This document shows positions 55,010 to 64,000 of a DNA stretch of 64,000 bases, in pieces. Source of the DNA: Charina bottae (lineage: Eukaryota; Chordata; Lepidosauria; Squamata; Charinaidae); NCBI GenBank assembly GCA_023362775.1, contig JALMGJ010000002.1, forward strand, positions 107,253,981-107,317,980, given 5' to 3'. The notes below the pieces were generated by a model, which was not told the DNA's origin, did no database searches, and worked only from the letters and a program-made list of their open reading frames with translations. How positions within the stretch are numbered: position 1 is the stretch's first letter; every line of letters starts with the position of its first letter. Both the position numbers and the translations under genes were made by a program.

Positions 55010-55058
55010 CTCAGACTGAAGAAGCTTCTTGGATAAGGAGCGAAACGTTTCCACTGAG
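55010..55058 (+). ncRNA. Hammerhead-ribozyme-like motif (right arm)
   Basis: CUCAG (55010-55014), A, core CUGAAGA (55016-55022), helix II formed by GCUUCUU (55024-55030) and AAGGAGC (55035-55041) around the loop GGAU, core GAAAC (55042-55046), the palindrome AAACGUUU giving a weak helix III, then CUGAG (55054-55058), which pairs with the first CUCAG as helix I. One extra A lies between the core and helix II. Dimeric action through a palindromic helix III is known for related ribozymes. Activity here is unproven. Confidence 0.6.
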
Positions 55059-55095
55059 AAAATAGAAATCCAGTTGACATGATTCAAGCTACAGA

Positions 55096-55110
55096 TATGT
55101 CGGAGAAATA
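55096..55110. other. TSD of the Penelope-like insertion, right
   Basis: TATGTCGGAGAAATA, identical to 52497-52511. Confidence 0.9.
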
Positions 55111-55491
55111 CATTTCAGATTTCTTGATTCCCCAAAAATGAAGAAAAATGAAGTCTATCCTTCCATCAAATGCACATTTAGTTTCATGATGAGAATTTGA
55201 ACATGTTCTTCATGGTCCTAATATGAGTATTAGCATTTTACCCAATAAAAGATCTCTTTCCCAATAAAATATTACACTTGCACATCACTACATTTTCTGT
55301 GAGACAATAACTGAATGTTATAATGATAGAATGCTACTGTATCTATCTGTTTAAATTATTTCCCATAATGCCATATATTAACTTATCTGATATTATATCT
55401 CATTTAATAGGATTTCTGTTATCTGTTAGGCTATAGTTTAAAGAAATTACCTTTATTCATCCCTGAAATTTAAAACTAATTATTATTAAAA

Positions 55492-55493
<2 letters not shown>

Positions 55494-55538
<45 letters not shown>
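55494..55538. repeat. GAT microsatellite
   Basis: (GAT)n array. Confidence 0.95.
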
Positions 55539-55541
<3 letters not shown>

Positions 55542-55544
55542 AGG

Positions 55545-56690
55545 AATTCCATGAAAATGTCAAACGAGTTTGATACACACTGGACAAATTCACTGATCTG
55601 AAAACAGTGTACTAATGTTTAATCTGTAACAGTGTAAATTCATGTTTTCCAGAGCACCTGGTTTATAATGAATTATTAGTGTAGGTGCTGATAAAGAACA
55701 TTCATGCTCTTTGGGCAGAAAACATGCAAGTAGGAACAGGGATGTGTGTGTGTATATATGTATGTATATGTATATATATCAAGGTTATACACATCAATGT
55801 GTGTGTGTGTGGTTCATGTAAATAACAATATAGGCAAAGTCAAACGCACTCGACATTCCTGGAAAACACCAATCCCAGAGGTTCCATGTTATTTTTCTAA
55901 AATATCATACCTGAAAGTATCCATCATTTGACAAGCAAGAAAATGCCAGGAGTAATGAACAGAAAAATAAGCAACTAGGCAGCGAATCAGAAAAAGAGAG
56001 ATGAGTGGGAAAGAGGGAATAAGAAGCAAATGGAAAACAGAAAAACGAAACTATCACAGAAAACACCATAACCCATAATCAGTGGGTTTCCAGTTTACCC
56101 TTTACTATCACAGTGAGAAAGAAGACTTTGATGGCAATATTGAAATCCTTTCCTCAGAAGTAACACCCCCCAAGGTTTAGTAAATCACTCTGACAAAATG
56201 GTTTCTGGATTGCTGCCTTAATTAATCCTGCAAAACAAGTGTTAGGCAGAAAAAGTCTCTGCCTGTTGTTTGCTTGCTTTGAAACAGGAAGCCTTTCAAA
56301 TGGAAGCTTAATGGATTGAGACAATGAGTGAAATTACTTGTCTAGAGCATTGCTATATTTTCTAATCTAGAAATTAATAGAAAGGCTCCAGGACAGTCAA
56401 TATTTATTGTACACAAACCACCCCTATTCAAATAGAGAAGCATCCAAAATCTGGAAGCTTACACTTCAGGAGATAACAAGTATAGGAGCAATGGATTTGG
56501 GGTTGGGTTCATTCTTTTCCAAAATCACTGCCCCAGTATCCAAAATGACATAGTGGTAGCTGTTCTTCCTTCACTCACCACATGCTGCTTGCTTGAGTGA
56601 ATTATATTAGGCTGAATTGACAATATTTGATGGTTATTTATACCCTGCAGTAAACATTGGACACTTAAATTTAGCAGGAACCCTTATTAG
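55545..56690. other. No recognisable feature
   Basis: AT-rich sequence with short GT and TATG runs near 55741-55812. Nothing else supported. Confidence 0.5.
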
Positions 56691-56709
56691 AGGATATACT
56701 CTTCAATGT

Positions 56710-56809
56710 TCAATCTTCGGACAGCGCTGGCTCTTCGGCTAAGAAATGGAGATGAGCACCGCCGCCTAGAGTCGGACACAACTGTGCAGGGGAAAACCTT
56801 TACCTTTAC
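56710..56809 (+). mobile_element. tRNA-derived SINE (family A), 3' fragment
   Basis: TCGGACAGCGCTGGCTCTTC to the ACCTTTACCTTTAC tail. It is flanked by TACTCTTCAATGT (56697-56709 and 56810-56822), a perfect 13-bp duplication. The tRNA head is absent, so it was truncated on insertion. Confidence 0.9.
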
Positions 56810-56824
56810 TACTCTTCAATGTAA

Positions 56825-59460
56825 GTGGAGTCCTGAAAGAACATGGAGTAACTAAGGAGCATCTCTTTTTTTAATGTATATAATATAGTTGACTTGGATA
56901 ATGTGGGAGAAAGGGCCTGGCTTGAGGGCCAATTTACTAAAATGTAGACTAGGCTTGCAGGACATTTTGAATGACAAAGTAGCCAACCATATTTAGCCTA
57001 GCCTTTGTCCATGCATTTAGATTATGATTCAGTGGGTCATGAGGATCCAGAAACAAGGGTATAATTCAGATAACCAAGGATAAGTGTGTTGTGAGAATGA
57101 AGCCACATTCTGCCCAATGCTAATCCCCAAATGGAACAAACCATGATTCTCAGCTATAACCTATTACCCCAGATTACCCTGTTGTCACCACTGGATGGTA
57201 AAGAGCTATTATCCACTGATAACCATGTATATGTGCAGGTTATTAAAAAAGGCTTATTCCTAGGTAAGTGTAAATCAGGTTACTATCTTAAAATCCTCAT
57301 ATAAAACCATAGAATGCTCTTTGTTTGAATTCACTTCTTTTGAATAATGTCTTCTTGTAATTGTGAGTCAAATATTCAGTTCTTGGAACTCCTTTTAGAT
57401 AAAACATTTATAGATTATCTTTGTAATTTTCTCTTTTCAGTGACATGGAAATCTTAGATATGGTTGAGAACAACAGCTAAGAATAAAATATCACATGCTA
57501 CAATGTTATTAAAAATTTTTACTGAGAAGATAAGCCTACCAAAAAATTTCCAAATAATTATACAAAAGAATATTTTCAAGCTGAAGAACAAAGAATGACA
57601 ATAAAATTGGAGAAATAATTTATTCTGTATACTAATATGCATTATTCAGTGAGGGCTGTTTACCTTTAGTTGCTGAAAAGGGCATCCTTTAGTTGTATTA
57701 GAAGAAATAACATACAGTACCTCATTGCTAATTGCTTATGCAATTAAATACATCCACTCACAAAAGAATATAGAGTCCTCACAGATTGGGAGAGATTAGA
57801 AATACTATAAACAAACAAACAGATATAAAAAGAGTACAGGCCACCAAAATGAAAGGCAACATTTTAATTTCTTTGGGCTAATTATCCAGAAGATCCTGAG
57901 AAACTCTCTGATGGATCGAATACAAACTCAGTTTCATTCAGCATCCTGTTTCAGCAATGACCGTTGCGATGTTTCTAGGGAGCCTTAGAAGGCAACAGAG
58001 CAAAGGTCTAAAAAGCTGTCCTGGCAAATAGCTGTAGACAGACAGGAATGTTTTTGTAATTTACATTTTGTTCTGCTTTCCTCCTTATGTGTAGAGTGAA
58101 TCTTCTATGAGACAGAAGAGATTACCATACTCAGACTCATATAGTTTTAGTATTATATATACCTTTCTGATGGATCTTAATTGTTAAAAATTGTTTTGGA
58201 AGTCAATCCTGATTTTTTTAATAAAAAAAGCAGGTTTAAATACAGATAAATATACTGTAGCTCTATGCTTCACAAATTTGTGTGATCTCTTTTAGAGCCA
58301 ACTCAGGTGGTGGCCATCATCAGTTCTCTCCTGAAGTTCCCACCAATTAATTTCACATGGTGACTGCCCTGTATTATGTATTATGATGAGACATATTACA
58401 TTAATTCACCTACAGTAATGGATAATCCTAGCTAATCTTCAACATATCATCTTTAGCTAATTTTATCTTCACTCTGAAGAGAAGATGCCTGTGATCATTT
58501 GGGTTGCTTTCAACTTATTCTTTTCCTTTATCTTGTGGGTCCTCTATTTTTCTTTTTCTTCAGATGCCCTCACAGATAGAGCACTTTGGTGGTAGATATC
58601 TGCCTAATATGTTCTGCAGCAAAAACTGATGTAAAGCCTATATTCTTTTAACTTTCTTCAAATTGTCTCTTTAAATAATCAATTTACACCTTTGGGATAT
58701 AGTAATTAGTCTCTACTAATGATGCTTATATATTTATGCACATGACTCCAGATTTTTAAAAAAATGCAAGCTGAAGCTTCCATCTGTCTGTAAAAAATGT
58801 CTGCCATTAGCTCCATGTGTTAGTTGTTTCAGTCATAGAAACTACTGCATGTAATCCAAGTAACTATTTATTTTATCCTCTGCCTTCTTTGTTAACTTTG
58901 TTGGTAAAGCTGGGTTCACAATCTGCTTTTTGGTTTTGAGAGTGTTTTGTGATCCCACCACTACGGTTTGCAAATCAGGCTTAACAGTTTAGTCTGATGT
59001 GTGAAACAATTAATTGTTGTTTACTTAATAAATCCTAGTTAAAGAAATAATAGTTTGCTATAGTATCCAAAACAAATCAAGGATGTCAAGTACAATGCTG
59101 ACCATATTTAATGTGACATAAGGACATTCAGTTCAATAGGATTTATTCCAAGTGAAGTGCATAGAGGACTGAAGCCTTAATAAATAATGTTTTAGCATAT
59201 GATTTAAGTTTTTTAAAAAATGTTAACAATAACAGAGATTCTAGATCACCTCAACTACATTATTTCTATAAAAATGTTAAGTTATGGAACCAGATGTTGT
59301 GGTCATACTGCTAATCTTTATGTAGTCCAGACAGAAAACACAAGGCTATAATGTATACCAAGCTGAATCTGTATCACTACATGAAAATGTTGCTTTTATC
59401 AAATGATGTTCTTACTTAATATCTCAACTTCCCACTGTTCTTAATTTGTTTGTTTGTTTG
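56825..59460. other. No recognisable feature
   Basis: About 2.6 kb of AT-rich sequence without microsatellite, repeat or coding signal. Together with 40.3-43.5 kb it is where unrecognised host sequence could lie. Confidence 0.5.
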
Positions 59461-59472
59461 TTTAAAATCACT

Positions 59473-59585
59473 CTGTCTCAGCTGAACTGACCTCACAGGG
59501 TTCTTGTTGTGGGGAAAATAGGAGGAGGAAGGAGCATTAGGTATGTTCCCCACCTCGAGTTATATTTATTCTAATTTATTTCAGA
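59473..59585 (+). mobile_element. Sauria-type SINE, 3' part
   Basis: GACCTCACAGGGTTCTTGTT, GTGGGGAAAATAGGAGGAGG and TCCCCACCTCGAGTTATATT form the body and BovB-like tail. The tRNA head is missing. Confidence 0.8.
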
Positions 59586-59587
59586 AT

Positions 59588-59684
59588 GGTATATTGTATT
59601 TTACATGTTTTTAATAATTAACTTTGTTGTAAACCGCCCAGAGTCCCCTTGTGGGGGGAGATGGGCAGTGATATAAGTTGAACA

Positions 59685-59729
<45 letters not shown>
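59588..59729 (+). mobile_element. L2-type LINE 3' tail plus AAT microsatellite
   Basis: GTAAACCGCCCAGAGTCCCC then GGGGAGATGGGCAGTGATAT, with an (AAT)n array at 59686-59729. Confidence 0.8.
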
Positions 59730-59731
<2 letters not shown>

Positions 59732-60099
59732 AAATAGTAAAGGAAGAATAAAAAATCTGAAACAAACAAAAAAAGATTGTTGGCTGGGAATACGGTAAGG
59801 GTTAGTGGCTTAGTGATCTATGCAAATTCAATTAATTGTGTTTTATTCAATCCAAATAAGCAAACCATAGTTTAGCAAATGCATGAAACCCTTTCTATGT
59901 AAATTTTGTAATAGCTGAGTGATATAGCTGTCTTCTGGAAACCGTTATGTTATAGTGATATACAAAGACCTTGGTACTGAAATTGTAGCTGAAACAATAA
60001 ATTCAACAGTGTAATATGTCCACAGTATAATGCAAATGCCATTTTAGGCTGCATCAACTGAAGTATGTTTCTAAATCAGAGAAAATATTTTCCCCATTT

Positions 60100-60362
60100 C
60101 TTCTATGTTATTCAGTCTTTATATCCGATATTATGTCCCATTCTGGGCACCACATTTTAAGAAGGATTCAAATAAACTGGAGGCAATAGCAATAAAGATA
60201 GGCATCAGCAATTTGGGCAGCAAATTTAATGGTGATATAGTTTCCTGTCAATTTAAAATTGAATGGATATTCAGTTTAGGGGGAGGGGATCCTGTCAGTG
60301 AAAGCAGTTTGGCAGTGAACTTGATGACTTCAATGGCCTCTGGCAAATCTAGGATTCTATAA
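60100..60362 (+). pseudogene. CR1 LINE ORF2 end and 3' end, degenerate
   Basis: The frame reads LYIRYYVPFWAPHFKKDSNKLE, matching the CR1 segment usually seen as YCVQFWAPHFKKD...LE. The 3' end GAACTTGATGACTTCAATGG then AAATCTAGGATTCTAT is the CR1 3' end (GGATTCTAT repeat type). The middle is collapsed. Confidence 0.65.
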
Positions 60363-60364
60363 AC

Positions 60365-61665
60365 CTTCAGTTGAAGAGACTCTACCAGTGTAACTCTAGT
60401 GTAGGACTAATTTTAGATAAGAATATGATTGCTTCTGGTGAAAGACCATCACAGTCCAAAAATTAAATCCAAAATCTACATTGATGCCCTATGTAGGCTT
60501 GCTTTTGTGCTGTCTTCAGATGCAAACAAACAACATTTTAATGTGATGGTTTGGGCTGTGGAGAGGGAAGGAGATAATTCTGCAAAAACCCGGAAAGATG
60601 CTGCCCTGCAGATTCCAGCTGTATCATATTCATCATCTGCACTCTAGTCAGGAGAAAATATACAGGGGAAAAAAAAGCAGATTGGCCTCACATTGGAGAT
60701 GTCAGCATAGCTCTGATCCTATGCGCATCAAAGATAACTGAGTACCTAAGTATTTAGAAACATTCATCCTGGATAGTTGTCAATTCAGGGGGCTTATGGA
60801 TCGATCAGATGCACTTTGAAATCAATAAATAACATTTCCATTGAGATCATTGCAAGGACCACTTTATCTACACTGTAATAATTCTACTGAATGAGTAAGC
60901 ACAATGTCACAGCAAAAACATTTCTAGGCAATCTCACTGAGAGGCAATTCTTTCTTTCTTTTTAATGTCAGAACTTTTACATTATTGAAATTAGAAGTAC
61001 ATAGGAAGTTAAATTTATGACAATTACTTCAATAAGATATAAACCACATAATAAAATGCCCTGGGGATATTTTAATGAAATTGGCATGGATGTTTACATG
61101 TTTACAGTTTTGCCAGTGAATTTACATAGAATAGCATAGGATTTACAGGTTGATTAGTGGAGAATGATTGATTTAGGTATATGTGTACAGGGACAATCTG
61201 CCAACTCTGAGTGGTGTAGAACTTCCCAATATGTAACTGGGATTAAATAAAACTATACAATCAGTTTAATGGCAGCAACTACATAATGTTCCAATGGAAA
61301 TAGGAATCACAACTAAGAACATTAACAATAATATGAAGAAGCCTGATCTCATGGCCCAGGAGGAAATGACAACTTTCCAGTCTCCCTGGCTTAGTGGAAC
61401 AACCACATTTTTCCACTTTCCTAATAACCAGAAAGGAAGGAGCGGATCATATCAGAGGGAATGCTATTCCAGACAACAATAAAAAAAGTATGCTTACATA
61501 CCCCTAAAGATGACAATCTATAATCAAGGGAACATGTAGCAAGCCCAGTCTACTGGATCTTATTGAATGGGTAGACGTTACTGGAAGATGATAGTCCCAC
61601 AGTACCTAGGCCTCAAACCATGAAGGCATTTAAAGGTGAAAATCAGCACTTTGAATTGTACCCAG
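60365..61665. other. No recognisable feature
   Basis: AT-rich sequence. 61590-61680 reads like the L2/CR1-associated text AAGGCATTTAAAGGTGAAAA but is too short to assign. Confidence 0.45.
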
Positions 61666-61680
61666 TTCAAACTATCTATA

Positions 61681-62009
61681 CAGGTAAATGTAAAGGTTCC
61701 CCCCGCATATTTGTGCAGTTGTGTCCAATTCTAGGGGCCGGTGCTCATCTCCGTTTGTTAGCCGAAGAGCCAGTGTTGTCCGAAGACGCTTCCACGGTCA
61801 TGTGGCCACATGACGCGCACAGAATGCTGTTACCTACCCACCGAAGTGGTACCTATTCATCTACTTGCATTTGCATGCATTCGAATTGCTAGGTTGGCAA
61901 GAGCTGGAGCTAGTGCAGGAGCTCACTCCGCACGCAGGGCTAGGGATTCGAACCTCTGAACTTGCGATCTACAAGCCTGGCGTCTTACCCACTGAGCCAC
62001 CACGCCCCT
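61681..62009 (-). mobile_element. tRNA-derived SINE (family A), full length
   Basis: Minus-strand copy. Head from 62009 with TGGCTCAGTGGGTAAGACG (A box) and GGTTCGAATCC (B box), tail at 61681. AAACTATCTATA flanks both sides (61669-61680 and 62010-62021), a perfect 12-bp TSD. Confidence 0.92.
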
Positions 62010-62024
62010 AAACTATCTATAGAT

Positions 62025-62590
62025 GGCTTTTAATCAGGAAACTTTTCTATTCTTAATCTGAATTTGCATGGTAATACTCCATTTATTTTCTACTTTTAGA
62101 TAAGCTTTTTAAAAATTGAAATAAGATGAATTCCACATGAATTTCTCTCTGTGTGAATTTCTCTCTGTGTGAATGTATAATCTTGTGCTATTGTATTCAA
62201 GTATTTTAATATTTTATTAACTACAATACCATGCACATTACAATACAGACTAAATAGTTAAAATTAGCTGAAGAAAACACTTAATATAAAAATGGACCAA
62301 GCCAATAGATGGAGAGAAAACATCCCAATAGAAAAACAACAACAGCATGTTATATATTAACATAAATAATTATTATTTGCCAAGTATTAGATCAATAAAA
62401 TTTTAATATATCAAAGAATTATTGTATCATATATAACCTGCATGGTATTCTCATTGTATCATATATAACTTGCATGGTATTCTCATTTGAATCTTTATTA
62501 GACAAAAATAATCCCTGACTGATTAAAAAAAAGTCCTTTTTAGTTATGTCTGAAATTTTGTTTTAGAGGTGGAAGCTTCTTTGTTTCTTG
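62025..62590. other. Local tandem duplications, otherwise nothing recognised
   Basis: A 33-bp unit containing GTATCATATATAACCTGCAT is repeated twice at about 62422-62489, and GAATTTCTCTCTGTGT is duplicated near 62139-62172. Confidence 0.55.
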
Positions 62591-62592
62591 CT

Positions 62593-62624
<32 letters not shown>

Positions 62625-62714
62625 TTGAATTTCTATAACTGCCCACCTCCCCCTCAAGGAGGGACTCTGGGCGGTTCACAACACAATATCTACAAAATAT
62701 AATAAAAACTATGA

Positions 62715-62836
62715 TAAAAATATGTCTATGAAGGTTCTCAGTCATCCAGGTGGAATTTTCTGTAGCTTGAATCATGTCAACTGGATTTCTATTTTCTTAA
62801 TGGAAACGTTTCGCTCCTTATCCAAGGGGCTTCTTC
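62715..62836 (-). mobile_element. Penelope-like 3' fragment inside L2
   Basis: TGTCTATGAAGGTTCTCAGT to GGAAACGTTTCGCTCC and GGGCTTCTTCAT matches the 3' end of the elements at 52512 and 55095. It is cut within the ribozyme core: helix II and GAAAC are present, but the first half of helix I is replaced by an AT repeat. Confidence 0.85.
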
Positions 62837-62837
<1 letters not shown>

Positions 62838-62879
<42 letters not shown>

Positions 62880-62880
62880 T
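62838..62880. repeat. AT microsatellite
   Basis: (TA)n at the broken end of the Penelope fragment. Confidence 0.9.
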
Positions 62881-63002
62881 AAAAATAGAATTAGAATAAA
62901 TTACAATAAAATACAATAAAATAAAATCCAAGAGGCAGATAGTTCTAAAGTGACGTTGACTATGGTTAAAATTAAATAACTAAGGTGGCTCTAAGGAATC
63001 AG

Positions 63003-63425
63003 CTATCCCCAGGTTTGACTGCTTTCCTTTTTGCCCCAGGCGAGGTCGCAGAGCCAGGTTTTTAATTTTTTTCTAAAATCCAGGAGCGAGGGGGCCTGTC
63101 TTATCCCTGGTGGAAGGATGTTCCACAGGGCAGGAGCGGCTGCAGAGAAGGCTCGTCTCCGGGACCCCATTAGGTGGAATTCTTTCATAGATGGGGTCCG
63201 CAGCATGCCCTCTCTGCCAGATCTGGTGGGACGGGAGGATGTCATGGGGATGAGGCGGTCCCTCAGATAACCTGGTCCCGTGCCATGTAGGGCTTTAAAG
63301 GTGATAACCAACACCTTGAATTGGACCCGGAAGCAAACTGGCACCCAATGCAGCTCACGGAGCAGAGGTGTTATGTGTGCAGATCTTGGTGCACCTAAAA
63401 CTGCCCGTGCCGCCTCATTCTGCAC
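63003..63425 (-). pseudogene. L2 ORF2 C-terminal region (copy D)
   Basis: Open minus-strand frame of 140 residues encoding the L2 end: QNEAARAVLGAPRSAHITPL, LRELHWVPVCFRVQFKVLVI, FKALHGTGPGYLRDRLIP and AAPALWNILPPGIRQAPSLL. It lacks all catalytic domains. It is the best-preserved example of this segment here. Confidence 0.85.
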
Positions 63426-63449
63426 CAGCTGTTTTAAATGAGTTCTGAT

Positions 63450-63800
63450 AATTAGTTTATTTCAACATTATTTTAGTTGAACCTTAATTGCTACACACTT
63501 TGTTCTGTTTTTTACTTTATTTTTGGTAAGGTTTATAGCAACTTATGTCACTTTTTTAAATTTCTAATTTTGTTTTTAATTTGTTATGATTTTTCTCCTA
63601 AGTTCTGTGAAATTTGGTTTTGTCATAGCTGAAAACTCTCATTTGGATTTAGAAATAAATTGCCAAATAAATAAGTAACCAAAACATTTGCAATTCTATT
63701 CTGATCTTGTTTTCCAATCTCTCTTAGTTTAGAACAAATATACCTTAGTGCAAAAGGGTCAATTTAAAACATTCTTCTACATTATTTTCTTGATTGGAAA
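63450..63800. other. No recognisable feature
   Basis: AT-rich sequence without supported elements. Confidence 0.5.
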
Positions 63801-63802
63801 GT

Positions 63803-64000
63803 GCTGTGTAGCAATTAAGGTTTTTAACTGATGGGGAGACCCAGGTTCAAATCTACTTACAGACATAGAGGTCACTGGGTAACTTTGAGCCAGATGCTCA
63901 CTGTCAGTCCAAATTATTTCACAGGTTTGTTCTGTGTGTGTGTGGGGGGGGGGATGAATGATAGGTATTATGTACTTTGCCTTGAACTCCTAACAAAGCA
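63803..64000 (+). mobile_element. tRNA-derived SINE, old, runs off the window
   Basis: Head TGTGTAGCAATTAAGG (degenerate A box) and AGGTTCAAATCTAC (B box), then CACTGGGTAACTTTGAGCCA and TGAATGATAGGTATTATGTA, in the order of Sauria-type copies. The window ends before its tail. Confidence 0.6.

Larger units (their letters stand above)
53634..55095 (+). mobile_element. Penelope-like element, right arm
   Basis: Second copy, plus strand, joined head to head with the left arm at 53633/53634. It starts further upstream, within the RT fingers, so about 370 bp (53634-54010) are unique to it. It ends at 55095 with TTCAAGCTACAGA, directly before the second target duplication. Confidence 0.9.
62593..63440 (-). 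mobile_element. L2 LINE 3' part (copy D), interrupted
   Basis: Minus-strand L2. ORF2 end at 63425-63003, then A/T-rich 3' sequence, then the inverted tail (GAATTTCTATAACTGCCCAC, CTCTGGGCGGTTCACAA) and (TTTA)n at 62593-62626. A Penelope fragment and AT repeat lie inside at about 62715-62880. Confidence 0.8.

Overview
This is vertebrate genomic DNA, AT-rich overall and dense with microsatellites. Its interspersed repeats fit a squamate reptile: CR1, L2, L1, BovB and R4/Dong LINEs, a Penelope-like element, Sauria-type tRNA SINEs with a BovB-like tail, a 5S-derived SINE, hAT and Tc1/mariner DNA transposons, and LTR elements. I could not narrow it to a species. I recognised no host protein-coding exon, no functional tRNA or rRNA gene and no CRISPR array. 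Every convincing coding stretch belongs to a mobile element, so the window reads as intergenic or deep intronic DNA.

Layout. 1-3778: a minus-strand LTR element (two LTRs, a polypurine tract, an unrecognised interior hit by a SINE) that abuts a truncated minus-strand L2 ORF2 (3779-5700). 5705-8030: the 3' end of an R4/Dong LINE, then a flank shared with 23.3-23.8 kb and interrupted by a minus-strand Ty3/gypsy-type gag-protease insertion. 8.7-13.1 kb: a hAT MITE, a CR1 fragment, a probable solo LTR, and a roughly 1 kb HAL1/L1-like repeat. 14.07-15.30 kb: the C-terminal half of R4. 15.7-19.7 kb: a SINE, a TA-flanked MITE, a second hAT MITE and a long compound AC/AT microsatellite. 19.73-23.83 kb: two R4 pieces, the second split by an L1 with a perfect 15-bp target-site duplication (TSD). 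24-35 kb: sparse old repeats, including an R4-related piece lying between two TAA arrays, a 5S SINE split by an LTR-like insert, and a BovB tail inside an L1. 36.77-38.35 kb: a full-length Tc1 element with one frameshift in its transposase. 43.5-44.7 kb: a duplicated 157-bp block flanking a nest of microsatellite, SINE and a third hAT MITE. 46-50.6 kb: SINEs and a cluster of L2 copies. 52.5-55.1 kb: two Penelope-like copies joined head to head inside one perfect 15-bp TSD, each with a hammerhead-ribozyme-like motif. 55-64 kb: SINEs, CR1, and an L2 with a Penelope piece embedded in it.

The genes do not form a pathway. What can be read is insertion history. Nested insertions, TSDs and one paralogous empty site give relative ages: the gag-pro insert is younger than the duplicated block it sits in, the L1 is younger than its R4 host, and the BovB tail is younger than its L1 host. 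The most unusual structure is the head-to-head Penelope insertion. The most intact mobile element is the Tc1 copy.
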